A stretch of DNA of 64,000 bases from an uncultured Prevotella sp. (GCA_947304695.1 CAMZBS010000001.1:1-64000), one strand, 5' to 3'; shown: positions 47,158 to 56,984, counted from the stretch's first letter. Notes: generated by a model from the sequence alone, not told the origin. Made by a program: numbers and translations.

Positions 47158-48087
47158 AATGAAGCGCAGGCGGCGGCGAGGCATGAAGATGACGCTGCCA
47201 TGAGCCAATACCGGCCCGCCAAGATGGGACAGGCCCTGAGTGGTCCGGGAGGGTACGGAATAGAAAGCATAACCGCCAAAGCAGCAGAGACTGTCGAGCA
47301 TCAGCCTGCGGACGGGGGCATGAGTCTCACGTCCATGCAAGCCACGGGAGAAGCTGCCCACCACTGTGTCGGTGATTTGCGCAGGATTCTGCGACAGCAG
47401 GGAGTCGAGTCCCTGACCAAAGCTGTGGAGGCTGATGAGATAGAAGAAAGGACTGCCCGTGTCGAAGAGCACCTGTTCGGTGTAGCCTCGGAAAGGCGAC
47501 ACATGAATATAAGGTGTGTGGCGATAGGGTAGAACCTCATACTGGCACTCAAAACCAGCGGATTCATCGCGGAAATGTTTCTTGCGGTCAGTCAGAATGA
47601 GCAGGTGCTGGCGGGTGTCAATCTTCATCATCAAGCCCTTACGGATAATGTCAAACCCTACGATTCCATCAATTTTCTGCTGCATAGGAGGTCGCTCATG
47701 AACGGTGGCATGCAACCCAGTAAAGGTAATGTGGCCTAAAGTGACGGGGGGCAGTGCCACCACGGGCACAGCACTCTCAGTGCCCAGGGCGTCGATCGAG
47801 CGGATGGTGCCAAGTTGCGGACAGACAGCCAGGTCGCTGTCGTCGTAGATCACGGCCTGGGCAGCCCCCGTGTCGAGCAGGAACCGCCGCTGCACGCCGT
47901 CTATTATGACAGGCACAAACACCCGCTTACCGTCGAACTCAATGTCGATGGAATCGGCAAAATTCCGCTCTGACACTTTGAATTTCAACGAATAACCAAC
48001 AGGTTGCGCCTGCACTCCAGCCCAAGACCAGAAGAGTAGCAACAAAGACAAAACACGCCGGCACATCATACAGATCCCTGTTCTCAC
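47149..48087 (-). CDS. Secreted retropepsin/pepsin-like aspartyl protease family protein
   Basis: A 312-residue exported protein. Two aspartyl-protease active-site motifs are visible: FLLDTGAAQAVIY (about 68-80) and VLFDTGSPFFYLIS (about 210-223), so one chain could supply both catalytic Asp residues. Both start choices lead into the same signal peptide (cleavage near VQAQ): GTG at 48087, overlapping the upstream peptidase stop as GTGA, or ATG at 48069, which I find slightly more natural. It is translationally close to the S46 peptidase and may act on related substrates in the periplasm. Activity is not certain; many family members are uncharacterised. Confidence 0.75.
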   Translation of the reverse strand: MRTGICMMCRRVLSLLLLFWSWAGVQAQPVGYSLKFKVSERNFADSIDIEFDGKRVFVPVIIDGVQRRFLLDTGAAQAVIYDDSDLAVCPQLGTIRSIDALGTESAVPVVALPPVTLGHITFTGLHATVHERPPMQQKIDGIVGFDIIRKGLMMKIDTRQHLLILTDRKKHFRDESAGFECQYEVLPYRHTPYIHVSPFRGYTEQVLFDTGSPFFYLISLHSFGQGLDSLLSQNPAQITDTVVGSFSRGLHGRETHAPVRRLMLDSLCCFGGYAFYSVPSRTTQGLSHLGGPVLAHGSVIFMPRRRLRFIPF

Positions 48088-50198
48088 TTCCCAATTCCCA
48101 TCTCCTTAAGCAGGCGGTCGGCATGTCCCCAACGGTCCATCATGAAGAGCACGAAACGAATGTCGACACCAATGCAGCGGGCCAAAGAGGAATCGAAGAA
48201 AATATCGCTGGAAAGCGAGTCCCAATTGCCGTCGAAAGCCAGTCCGATGAGACGGTTCTGACCATCGAACATGGGCGAACCCGAATTGCCACCCGTAATG
48301 TCGTTGGTAGTGAGGAAACACAGCTGCATCTGACCCGTACGCTTGTCTGCGTAGGGTGAGAAATCCGGACTGCCGAGCAGCGTTTTCATGATTGGCTCCA
48401 CTCGGTAGTCTTCCACGAAGTTGCCCAACAACATCTTGTCCAACAGACTAGAAGCTGTGGTGAAATAACCCGACGAGCGTCCGCCCAACTTGTAGTCACG
48501 CACCTGTCCGTAGCTCAGACGCATGGTGAAATTGGCATCGCTGTAGTGCGGCATGTCCTGTTCCATGCGCAGCTTGGCAGCACAGAGCAGACGCTCCTGG
48601 GCATCGATGGAATCGCGCAATTTTGCCATTTCAGACTTCAGGTCGCCCTGTATTTCGGTCAAGTCAAGGCCGAACTGAACACCGGGGTCTTCCAGGAACG
48701 ACTTCTTCCGGAAATAGATGCGCTTGCCTTGCTTCATGAGCACGGAATGGCCGTAAAGACAATCGGCATATTTCTGGCAGTCGCCACCAAACTGCTGGTC
48801 GATGGTCTTATAGAAAGCGGGCAAGAAGCGCGGGTCGCTGACTTTGAGACGGTAGTTGGTCAGCAGCGTGCCCAGCACTTCGCGGTCGGTGGAAAGGTCG
48901 AACGTCTCACTGTTGTCCTTGAACACATAGTGCATGCGCTTGCCGTGGCCCTTGGGCTGCGCACCATTATGAATAAGAAGAGCACGGCGCGACAGTTCAT
49001 CGGTGCGGCGGAAGGTCTCAGCCCAGTACATCTGTGCCCTGCTCAGACGCTGGCGCTGGGCATAGAGACGTGAAAGCTTGGAAAAGTCCAACTGCCCCTT
49101 GAAATGGCCGGTGGTGTCGACCCACTGTTGCAGCTGCTGCTCGAACTGGCGCTTTTGCTGGATGAGTCCAATGCTATCGATGCACTTGTTCATGCCGATG
49201 GAGTTTTTCCAGTAGTTGGCACTCTGGGCATACTTCGAGTCGTACTTAATGCGCACAGCCTCGCTCTGATCCATGTGGCGTTTCATCACCTGCTGCTTCA
49301 CACCGCGAACCTGGGCACGGATGGCGTTCTCAGTGTAGCGCTCCTCGATGCCGTAGCTGCTCAGATAGCGCGAAGTGCTGCCCGGATAACCCATGGTCAT
49401 GGCAAAGGAACCCTCCTGATAGCCGTCCATGGAGATGCGGGCCCAGTGCTCCGGATGGTAGGGCACATTGTCCTTGGAGTAGTCGGCAGGCCCGTTGGTC
49501 TCGGGGTCGGCATAGATGCGGAACACGGAGAAGTCGCACGTCTGGCGGGGCCACATCCAGTTGTCGGTCTCTCCGCCGAACTTGCCCATCGACTTGGGGA
49601 TGGTAAAGACCAAACGCAGGTCACGGAAGTCACGATAAAGGGTCAGGAAGTAGCGGTTGCCCTCATAGAAGGGCTTGATCTCGGCACGCAGGGTGGTGTC
49701 GTTCAGCTTGGCAGCGAGCGAGAACATGTTCTCTAACGAATCGAGATAGACTTCGCGCTCTAAGTTATCCATAGTCAGAAACTCGGGTGTCACGACATCG
49801 TCGGTGATGTCCTTCTGCTTCACCATGAACGAAACGAACATGTTCTCGTTGGGCAGTTCCTCTTCAAAGGTCTTGGCATAGAAGCCATTGAGCATGTAGT
49901 CGTGCTCCACGGTGGAATGGCTGCGGATGGCCTCAAAGCCACAGTGATGGTTGGTAAACACCAGACCGTCGGGCGAAACAACCACGCCTGAGCAGTAGCC
50001 GGAGAAATTGACCACAGCCTGCATGATGGCACTATCACCCTCATAGAGCTGTTCATAAGGCAACTGGTACCCTTCCTGCTTCATGGTCTCATAGACGGCT
50101 TTCGGCAGGTCGTTGAGCGTCCACATGCCCTCGTCGGCATATAAAGGTAAAAAGGTAAAAAAGTAAAAAGGTAAAATAAACAATACTACTTTTCTCAT
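48084..50198 (-). CDS. S46-family dipeptidyl-peptidase, DPP7-like
   Basis: S46 peptidases release dipeptides in the periplasm of amino-acid-fermenting Bacteroidota. The 704-residue protein has a chymotrypsin-like double barrel with VFTNHHCGFEAI (catalytic His 85) and TGGNSGSPMF (catalytic Ser 639). The residue that sets specificity is Gly in AFDGNWDS (Gly 657); DPP11 has Arg there (FDR) and prefers Asp/Glu, so this copy should prefer hydrophobic P1 residues like DPP7. The signal peptide core (LPFYFFTFLPLY) is encoded by an AT-rich repeat that flanks the neighbouring cassette. The start overlaps the four-helix-bundle gene by 4 bp. Confidence 0.95.
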   Translation of the reverse strand: MRKVVLFILPFYFFTFLPLYADEGMWTLNDLPKAVYETMKQEGYQLPYEQLYEGDSAIMQAVVNFSGYCSGVVVSPDGLVFTNHHCGFEAIRSHSTVEHDYMLNGFYAKTFEEELPNENMFVSFMVKQKDITDDVVTPEFLTMDNLEREVYLDSLENMFSLAAKLNDTTLRAEIKPFYEGNRYFLTLYRDFRDLRLVFTIPKSMGKFGGETDNWMWPRQTCDFSVFRIYADPETNGPADYSKDNVPYHPEHWARISMDGYQEGSFAMTMGYPGSTSRYLSSYGIEERYTENAIRAQVRGVKQQVMKRHMDQSEAVRIKYDSKYAQSANYWKNSIGMNKCIDSIGLIQQKRQFEQQLQQWVDTTGHFKGQLDFSKLSRLYAQRQRLSRAQMYWAETFRRTDELSRRALLIHNGAQPKGHGKRMHYVFKDNSETFDLSTDREVLGTLLTNYRLKVSDPRFLPAFYKTIDQQFGGDCQKYADCLYGHSVLMKQGKRIYFRKKSFLEDPGVQFGLDLTEIQGDLKSEMAKLRDSIDAQERLLCAAKLRMEQDMPHYSDANFTMRLSYGQVRDYKLGGRSSGYFTTASSLLDKMLLGNFVEDYRVEPIMKTLLGSPDFSPYADKRTGQMQLCFLTTNDITGGNSGSPMFDGQNRLIGLAFDGNWDSLSSDIFFDSSLARCIGVDIRFVLFMMDRWGHADRLLKEMGIGK

Positions 50199-50573
50199 TT
50201 CTTTGACAATTTATTAATTATATTTACTAATGTTCCAATAATTGTATTGACATCATTGATTAAAGAAAATGATTCTTCCTCAGACAAATAGTTAGACTCC
50301 GTCAATAACTCTATCCAATATTTTGATTCACTTGCTTCTTTTAAAGCTATCTTTAATTTGCTAATATAATCTGCCTCACTTTGTGCAAAAATACTTTCTG
50401 CTAAATTTGCACCAATACTTGTCCCGCTTCTATAGAGTTGTTTTGACATTGTATATTCTTTCCTTATCAAAAGAATCTTATAGAGGTTCACAATTCTTAA
50501 TGCAAATCGTTTACTTAATTTATAAACAACATTTTCTTCCATTATTTTTTACCTCTTTACCTTTTTACTTTTT
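50158..50573. repeat. Cassette flanked by an 18-nt inverted repeat
   Basis: AAAAAGTAAAAAGGTAAA at 50158-50175 is repeated as its exact complement at 50556-50573. Both arms sit in longer A/G-T-A-rich stretches (50143-50180 and 50543-50578) made of GGTAAAAA-like iterations. The enclosed sequence is one AT-rich gene (50195-50542). Confidence 0.75.
50195..50542 (-). CDS. Four-helix-bundle protein (23S rRNA intervening-sequence type)
   Basis: A 115-residue all-helical protein with the signature of the four-helix-bundle/S23 family: LYRSGTSIGANLAESIFAQSEADYISKLKIALKEASE. Members are encoded in intervening sequences of 23S rRNA in some bacteria and as scattered single genes in Bacteroidota; their role is unknown. 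The gene is much richer in A and T than its neighbours, and lies between two inverted-repeat arms, which points to transfer as a unit. Its stop overlaps the start of the S46 gene by 4 bp. Confidence 0.9.
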   Translation of the reverse strand: MEENVVYKLSKRFALRIVNLYKILLIRKEYTMSKQLYRSGTSIGANLAESIFAQSEADYISKLKIALKEASESKYWIELLTESNYLSEEESFSLINDVNTIIGTLVNIINKLSKK

Positions 50574-51982
50574 GAAAGGGGAAGATCGTGCCTGATGACC
50601 ATAACAAGGAAGAGCACAATAAAAATGGTGTTGTACACTAACTTTGCCCAAACAGGCAGGTCGTCAAAGACGTACATCATGGCGGTACAGATGGCGGCAA
50701 GGATGACGTAGGCAAGAATGTCCTTCATGGGATAGGGAATGGGATTCTTGCGCTGACCCACGAAATAGCTCAACAGCATGGCAGTGCCGTAGCCAGCCAC
50801 ACCACCCCATGCACAGGCCCAGTAGCCGTAATCAGGAATGAACAGGATGTTGACAGCAAAGAGCACCACACAGCCGACAAGCGAGAACCAGGCACCATAG
50901 ATGGTCTTGTCGATGAGTTTGTACCAGAACGAGAGGTTGAAGTAGATGCCCATCATGATTTCAGCAGCCATGACCACTGGCACCACGCCCAGACCTTCAC
51001 GGTAGTCGGCACCGATGATATACTGCAGCAACGGCATCCATCCCATTACGCAAAGGAAGGCCAGTAGCGTGAAAATGATGAAGTACTTCATGGCCGAAGC
51101 GTAATACTCGGTCTTGTCAGCATCCTTGCTCTTGGCAAAGACAATGGGTTCGTAGGCATAGCGGAAAGCCTGCGTAATCATGGCCATGATCATGGCAATC
51201 TTTACGCAGGAACCATAAATGCCCAACTGTATGTTGGCATCGGCCTGGTCGGGATAGACCAATGGGAAGAGAATCTTATCGGCCACCTGATTCAGGATGC
51301 CGGCAATACCCAGCACGAGGATGGGCCAGGAGTAGCTGAGCATGCGGCGCAGCAGGGCTGCGTCGAAATGCCAGTGGATGCGGAAAAGGTCGGGAATGAA
51401 CAGCGGAGTGATGAGACCCGTGCAAAGCAGATTGATGAAAAAGACGTAGAACACACTCGTCTTGCCCAGAACGACAAAGTAGAAAACGTTCAGCCCAATG
51501 TTCAATACAATAAAGAGCATCTTCAGCGAGGCAAAGCGTATGGCCCGCTTCTGATAGCGCAGGAAACTGAAAGGAATGGCCTGCAGGGCGTCGAGTGCCA
51601 CAACGACAGCCATCATCAGTAGGTAGTCAGGATGGTCTTCATAGCCCAATGCACCACTGATGGGAGCAATGAAACCGAAGATGAGCAGCAGGAAAAGGGC
51701 TGTGAGCGTACCGACAGTGGCCATGGCAGTAGAGAAAACAGTGTCGGGATGCTCCTTGTCATCGTTGGCGAAGCGGAACAATGTGGTCTCCATGCCAAAG
51801 GTGAGAAGCACCAGAATGAGCGCCGTATAGGCATAGATGTTGGTATTCACACCGTAATCGCCCGAGTCCTTGGGCATGTAGTGGGTGTAGAGCGGAACGA
51901 GCAGGTAGTTCAGAAAACGACCCACAATACTCGACAGTCCGTAAATGGCCGTGTCCTTGGCCAGCGATTTCATATTTGCCAT
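50549..51982 (-). CDS. Polysaccharide flippase, Wzx/MATE-like
   Basis: A 477-residue membrane protein with about 14 hydrophobic segments and the start of the polysaccharide-biosynthesis (MOP) flippase family: LAKDTAIYGLSSIVGRFLNYLLVPLYTHYM. Such proteins move lipid-linked glycans or other amphipathic molecules across the inner membrane. It ends shortly before the right arm of the four-helix-bundle cassette. No glycosyltransferases are nearby, so it is an isolated copy, and its substrate is unknown. Confidence 0.9.
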   Translation of the reverse strand: MANMKSLAKDTAIYGLSSIVGRFLNYLLVPLYTHYMPKDSGDYGVNTNIYAYTALILVLLTFGMETTLFRFANDDKEHPDTVFSTAMATVGTLTALFLLLIFGFIAPISGALGYEDHPDYLLMMAVVVALDALQAIPFSFLRYQKRAIRFASLKMLFIVLNIGLNVFYFVVLGKTSVFYVFFINLLCTGLITPLFIPDLFRIHWHFDAALLRRMLSYSWPILVLGIAGILNQVADKILFPLVYPDQADANIQLGIYGSCVKIAMIMAMITQAFRYAYEPIVFAKSKDADKTEYYASAMKYFIIFTLLAFLCVMGWMPLLQYIIGADYREGLGVVPVVMAAEIMMGIYFNLSFWYKLIDKTIYGAWFSLVGCVVLFAVNILFIPDYGYWACAWGGVAGYGTAMLLSYFVGQRKNPIPYPMKDILAYVILAAICTAMMYVFDDLPVWAKLVYNTIFIVLFLVMVIRHDLPLSKSKKVKR

Positions 51983-52010
51983 AGCTGCTTTTTTCTTTTT
52001 TAATGAGAAA

Positions 52011-52032
52011 GGCGTCCATTCACATGGACACC
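52011..52032 (-). terminator. Terminator-like hairpin after the LruC-domain gene
   Basis: GGCGTCCAT (52011-52019) pairs with ATGGACACC (52024-52032) across a 4-nt loop with one G-U pair. In the minus direction TTTCTCATT follows, a weak T-tract. It is 38 bp after the stop at 52070. Confidence 0.5.
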
Positions 52033-52069
52033 CTCCTCTGACATTCTATAAGAAAATTTGATGATTATT

Positions 52070-54157
52070 TTACTTGTTATTCCTCAAATCCAAGTCAACG
52101 AAGCGGTCAACCTTGCTTTGAATCCAACTCCAGTCGAACGGATCTTCGCCCTCTACCCAGTCCACGAATGAAGGATAGGCTTTGGTGATGCTGATGTACT
52201 CATCGTCCCAACTGGTGCCTATAGGCACGCAAATTTTCTGAGGAGCCTGACCCACAACAGCCGTCAGGTTATACTCAGTGATGTTCCGACCTTCCTGCTT
52301 GCGCACCACGATAGGAATATCAATCAAGCTATTGTACTTCTTAGCAGCGGTGAACGTCACAGGGTCTTTCTTCTCAATAGGATGATTCGTATAAGGCTTC
52401 TCACCTGGCTCGCCCGTATTCACCATGTTCCAAATATCATCAGTCTTACCCACGTTGAAGCCCTGCTCTCCGTGAACCTCAACACCGGCCACGGTCAGGT
52501 CGAGCGTACCACCGGCCGCAAGCAGCGTGATCTCAGTGGTACCGTCGGTATAGATAACAGCATCAAACACCACGTCGTTGAAATCGAAGTCGCCGATTGT
52601 ACCCAGGTCTTCGCACATAATGCGTCCCTGTTCTTTAATATCCCTTCCATTATTCGGTGTCCACGTGGCTCCGCACGAACCATACTTAGGCGAAGCGGTC
52701 ACCAGATCGAAGTCGACATCCGAATAGATCTTGGTCACGTTATGCTTGTCAATGGTGATGTTCTCGCTCTTGGCATCAATAAGCTCTTGAGCTGTTATCG
52801 GTGTCCAATAGCTGGTGCCATTCCAGTCTGTGCCAAGATACATGTCATTATAGAATTCCATGACCTGAACACCCAGCGTCAGGTTGGCTCCCACCACGTG
52901 GAAAGCACCACCCTTGTGGGAAGGAATATAGCTGATTCCACCCAGACGTACCCATACCTTGGCATTGTCGTCAGCGGCAATGAAGCCCTGATAGGGTGAA
53001 TCGTACTTGCCACGGAAGTCAGCACCGTCTCTTCCCCACTTCGTACCGTTCTTGATATTCACGCCTGAGTTGTTGGCCATAATGAACTGGAAGTTGTCGA
53101 ACACGCCACGGTCAGCCTCCATGTAGCTACCGTTCATCTGATAGAACTGGCCGTTCATCATTACGGCATCGTTAATCACGAAGAAACTGCAGAAGTTGTA
53201 CATCGTTCCGTTCCATGCAGCAGTCCTGAAGCTGCCTGTGGTATAGGTTCCCTTGTTTATCCACCAAATCTGCCCTGTGCCTTGCGTCAATTCAGTCTCA
53301 CCGGTAATCGACATGGTTCCTTCGTTATAGAAGTTGGCACAAGAGTTCAACTGGAACATGCCCGAAAGCTTGATGTCGCCGTAGTTGTAAAGGAAGGAGG
53401 AATTGCCGTCGCCTGGCTTACTGGTAATGCTTTTTCCCGTGACGGTTCCTTCGTTATAGACTGTGGCACTCTGGTTGATTTCAAAGTTGTCACGGCCCAG
53501 TTTCAGCGTACCACGGTTGAAAATACGAGCATCACCCAACTGATTGTACAGCTTGTCGTAGTTGTAGTTCACTGTAGCACCAGCACTGATGTAGATTTCC
53601 AGCGCGTTGATATAGTTGCTCATGTTCAGCGTGAACGTCTTGCCCGGCAGCACATAGATGCGTGCCTGGTTGATATAGTCGGGTACGTTCAATGTGGCAT
53701 TGCCAGTGACATAGAAATCATGCGATCCGCCAGTGAACTTAATGGTATGTTCACCGTCGGGCAGCAGGATTTCAGCATCGCCGTTCATGGCTGCATTCTG
53801 GTCAAGTGCTCCACCCCAGTCAGCACGGCGCCACTTGTCCTGATTCATGTATTCGCTGTAAGTCATGGCCGTTGACGGTGCCTCACTCTTGTAGAAGTCA
53901 TCCGTATTGGTGTATTCTGTAAACGGGTCGTCATCCACAAGAATAGAACGTGTTCTACGCGAATTGAGCTGAGACTGGAAGCCCCAGGTCTGACTGGCAT
54001 TAGGTGTGCCGACTTTTTCCTCAAACGACTTCTGATAAGAAACCGACAGTTCCCTGACCACGGCTGTCTCATCGTAATAATTTGTTTCTCTTGAACAGCT
54101 TGCCGTCACCAACATCACAAGGGCTGCTGCTCCTACAATCATCAAATTCTTTTTCAT
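52070..54157 (-). CDS. LruC-domain (DUF4842) lipoprotein
   Basis: A 695-residue lipoprotein (lipobox TASC, Cys 21). The N-terminal part has a short SFEEKVGTPNASQTWGF segment, then a long beta-helix-like region (about 120-470) made of repeated short strands such as YNEGTVTGKSI and FYNEGTMSITG. The C-terminal part holds the LruC/DUF4842 domain with GDFDFNDVVFDAVIYTDG (about 515-535), an Asp/Asn-rich, probably calcium-binding loop. Repeats of the type NxGT/NEG suggest a right-handed beta-helix. It is divergent from a second LruC protein. Function unknown; surface adhesion or matrix roles are guesses. Confidence 0.85.
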   Translation of the reverse strand: MKKNLMIVGAAALVMLVTASCSRETNYYDETAVVRELSVSYQKSFEEKVGTPNASQTWGFQSQLNSRRTRSILVDDDPFTEYTNTDDFYKSEAPSTAMTYSEYMNQDKWRRADWGGALDQNAAMNGDAEILLPDGEHTIKFTGGSHDFYVTGNATLNVPDYINQARIYVLPGKTFTLNMSNYINALEIYISAGATVNYNYDKLYNQLGDARIFNRGTLKLGRDNFEINQSATVYNEGTVTGKSITSKPGDGNSSFLYNYGDIKLSGMFQLNSCANFYNEGTMSITGETELTQGTGQIWWINKGTYTTGSFRTAAWNGTMYNFCSFFVINDAVMMNGQFYQMNGSYMEADRGVFDNFQFIMANNSGVNIKNGTKWGRDGADFRGKYDSPYQGFIAADDNAKVWVRLGGISYIPSHKGGAFHVVGANLTLGVQVMEFYNDMYLGTDWNGTSYWTPITAQELIDAKSENITIDKHNVTKIYSDVDFDLVTASPKYGSCGATWTPNNGRDIKEQGRIMCEDLGTIGDFDFNDVVFDAVIYTDGTTEITLLAAGGTLDLTVAGVEVHGEQGFNVGKTDDIWNMVNTGEPGEKPYTNHPIEKKDPVTFTAAKKYNSLIDIPIVVRKQEGRNITEYNLTAVVGQAPQKICVPIGTSWDDEYISITKAYPSFVDWVEGEDPFDWSWIQSKVDRFVDLDLRNNK

Positions 54158-54343
54158 AGGGCCTTCGATTTATAAAATAACAGATTCCGGTATCTCGAAA
54201 ATTTTTTGCAAAAATACAAATTATTAAAGCAAGTAAGCCTCGGTTTTCGTTAAAAAACAACAAAAAAGACAAAAAACGGCACTTTTTTATTATAAATAAG
54301 GTATATTTTTGTAATTTCGCACAATCAAAGCAACGTTGTAAAG
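54158..54343. promoter_or_regulatory. Divergent promoter region between two LruC genes
   Basis: This 186-bp AT-rich region holds TAATTTCG at 54312-54319 (plus strand, near-match to TAnnTTTG, 25 bp before the ATG at 54344) and TATTTTTG at 54216-54209 (minus strand). A single degenerate unit of the GAGGCTCAGTT family lies near 54233. Shared regulation of the two genes is plausible. Confidence 0.45.
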
Positions 54344-56968
54344 ATGAAAAACAAGAGTTTATTAATAGGATTAGCTTTGCTGTCGTTGGGAGTAACGGCA
54401 TGCAAGGAGGATTATTTCGACCAGGACGAATACCAGGGTCTGGTAAAGAAAATGTTCCCCGTGTCGAACGTGGACCCACAGCAGACATGGAGCGCCGTGG
54501 GCACGGCAAGTGTTTCACTGGCAGTCAACTTGAAGCCAGGCCAAGCCTATTCTCTGAAAATCTATGACCAGAATCCCATCGGTGACCCCGGTGACTTGAA
54601 GTTACTGGGGCAAGGCAGCGTGGTGAGCGGACAGCAGTTCAGCGCCAGCATCAGCTATCCAAAGGATCAGCAGTATGTCTTTGTGGCTTTGTTCGACAAG
54701 AACAACTACATGAGCGTCTATCCCATGGGCATCAGCAATGGAAAGATTGAAGGACAGATAGGCGGCAGCGCCACAGCCAACAGCCGCAGCTGGCAGCCCA
54801 ACAAGGTGCAGAGCCACGACGTGACCTTCCCTGATGCACCCGATGCGTCGAACTTCAAGACTGCTGTGCCTGGCGATGCGCTGAATCCCACTGAGTACTG
54901 GATGAGCCAAAGTGGCAACTTCGTGGTTCAGCAAGGCCAGACCGACCTGAATTTCTACAACGGCAACTGTAATGTCTATATTCCCGGTGGCACCTATAGT
55001 TTCTCGTCGTTTGCCATCAACAACAACACCAACATCTACCTGCTGCCTGGTGCCAATGTGCAAATGTCGACTTATGCCTGGAAGTATGGCAACGTGCATG
55101 TCTACATTGCTGAAGGTGCAACGCTCAAGGGCGACATCAATGCTAATGTTCATTTCTACAACAGGGGCACCATCGATGCCGCCAACATCAACCTCTACAG
55201 CAGTTGGAATCAATGGTGGGACGACCCCAACGCCTCTGACGGTACGCTCTACAACGAAGGACGCGTGCTGGCATCGGGTTCCTACCACATCGATGACCGT
55301 TGCCAGACGGTGAATGACAACATTATTGAGGCTGGTACGGTCACCGTTGACGAAGACGCACAGCTGCTGAACCGACAGACACTCACCGTGACTGGTGAGT
55401 TGGGCGTGAAGAACGATCGTTCGCTCTTCATTAACGAAGGAGAAACCACAGCTGCCGCCGTTGGCGTGGAAGGCAGTGCTGACTTCTATAACGACGGCAT
55501 CATCACCGTGAGCGGAACCACCACTGTGAACAGCAACCAGTGTACCTGGCACAACGACGGCACCTACACCACTTACAACTATGTGTATCAGGCCGGTAGT
55601 ACCGACGTGATCAACAACTGCAAACTCATTGTCACCAACCGCTTCTACCTCGGACTGGGCGACACAGACCAGAACCGTTTCCGTTTGAATGGCGGCGGCT
55701 CGGTAGTGACCAAGGACTTCGAGTTCTCAGGCCCGGGCTTCTTCGACATGGGAGCCGGTTCGCTGCTGCAAGTCACTGGTACTGCCTATATGGCCATCAC
55801 CAAGGACGTCTACGGCATCTATGGCCCCGCCACAGGCGACTACTCCGTGTTCCAGGCCAAGGAGATTGTGCGCCGTAGCGACGTGAGTCCCAATCAGGGC
55901 TTTGTGGCCAACTACTTCGGCCATCTCTATGTGGCCACCGACTCACACTTCGACTTTGGCTATAGCGACAAGAGTGCTGAGCAGCAGGCTGCCGGTGAGA
56001 CGGGCGCACAGCCCTACTACCGCCTCGATGCCGCCAGCGGTGCCATGATGACGGGCTTCAGTGGTGCCGATGTCCACGTACAGGACAACGGTTGCGGTGC
56101 CAATTACCAAGGTCTGCCGAGGCTACAGGAACCCAATGCCACCAGCTTCTCACTGCGCTATTGCTTCGAGGACAACTTCCCGCAGGTGGGTGACTACGAC
56201 TTCAACGACGTTGTGATCACGCTCACGCCCACCATTCAGGGCAAGAACGTCACACTGAGCGTCAGCCTCGATGCTGTGGGTGCCCAGGAGCAGATTGGCG
56301 CATGCATCCGCATCAAGGACTTGAAGTCTTCCGACATCGTCAACTCGTCGCGCGATGGCAACTTCGACGAGAACTTCCCCTCTACGGCCACCAAGATTAT
56401 TCGCACTACGGAATGGCTGCTGCCCGACGACATGAAATACAACGGCCTGACCGACGTGGTGATCAACCTCTTCAGCAATGCCCACTGGGCCATGAAGCCC
56501 GAGCTTGCCGACAACGGCTCCATCAAGAACTACTTCTACAACACCGTGAAGCGTGGCGACACATACGAATACTACGAGAACGATGTGCCCTCCAAGGTGG
56601 TGACCTACACCTTTGAGCTGGCCAGCGAAGAGGCAGCAGCCCGCTTCTGCGAAGAGAACCTCGACGTGTTCATCGTCGAACAGTACAACAGCGGCTACTG
56701 GGAGGTTCACACCGTGCCCTACAAGACCCAGGACGTGCTGGCAGCCTACGGCGGCGACAAGTCCATGTACAACGACAACTATCCTTGGGCCATCTGCGTG
56801 CCGGGCGACTTCCTATATCCTGTTGAGTGGCAGAAGATAGGTTCGTCAGAGCGCATACAGCGCGTAGCCTACGGAACTGTCGGCCATGCCTTTGCCGACT
56901 GGGCCGAGGACCACACCCAAGCCACTGACTGGTACCGTTATCCCACCGAAGGTCTTGTCTTCGAATAA
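54344..56968 (+). CDS. LruC-domain (DUF4842) lipoprotein
   Basis: An 874-residue lipoprotein (VTAC, Cys 20). After the signal peptide comes a segment shared in style with the divergent gene (VDPQQTWSAVGTASVSLAV), then a long region of short beta repeats (about 170-560, with FYNRGTIDAANI, LYNEGRVLASG, LLNRQTLTVTG, FYNDGIITVSG) that reads as a right-handed beta-helix. The C-terminal LruC/DUF4842 domain starts at SLRYCFEDNFPQVGDYDFNDVVITLT (about 605) and runs to near 840. The two divergent genes share architecture but little sequence, so they are old paralogues. A strong hairpin follows the stop. Confidence 0.85.
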   Translation: MKNKSLLIGLALLSLGVTACKEDYFDQDEYQGLVKKMFPVSNVDPQQTWSAVGTASVSLAVNLKPGQAYSLKIYDQNPIGDPGDLKLLGQGSVVSGQQFSASISYPKDQQYVFVALFDKNNYMSVYPMGISNGKIEGQIGGSATANSRSWQPNKVQSHDVTFPDAPDASNFKTAVPGDALNPTEYWMSQSGNFVVQQGQTDLNFYNGNCNVYIPGGTYSFSSFAINNNTNIYLLPGANVQMSTYAWKYGNVHVYIAEGATLKGDINANVHFYNRGTIDAANINLYSSWNQWWDDPNASDGTLYNEGRVLASGSYHIDDRCQTVNDNIIEAGTVTVDEDAQLLNRQTLTVTGELGVKNDRSLFINEGETTAAAVGVEGSADFYNDGIITVSGTTTVNSNQCTWHNDGTYTTYNYVYQAGSTDVINNCKLIVTNRFYLGLGDTDQNRFRLNGGGSVVTKDFEFSGPGFFDMGAGSLLQVTGTAYMAITKDVYGIYGPATGDYSVFQAKEIVRRSDVSPNQGFVANYFGHLYVATDSHFDFGYSDKSAEQQAAGETGAQPYYRLDAASGAMMTGFSGADVHVQDNGCGANYQGLPRLQEPNATSFSLRYCFEDNFPQVGDYDFNDVVITLTPTIQGKNVTLSVSLDAVGAQEQIGACIRIKDLKSSDIVNSSRDGNFDENFPSTATKIIRTTEWLLPDDMKYNGLTDVVINLFSNAHWAMKPELADNGSIKNYFYNTVKRGDTYEYYENDVPSKVVTYTFELASEEAAARFCEENLDVFIVEQYNSGYWEVHTVPYKTQDVLAAYGGDKSMYNDNYPWAICVPGDFLYPVEWQKIGSSERIQRVAYGTVGHAFADWAEDHTQATDWYRYPTEGLVFE

Positions 56969-56984
56969 TTGAATCATAACAAAA

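Noticed and set aside
54069..54518. Minus-strand ORF of 149 codons across the divergent LruC promoter
   Set aside because: It overlaps both LruC gene starts and has no domain or plausible start context.
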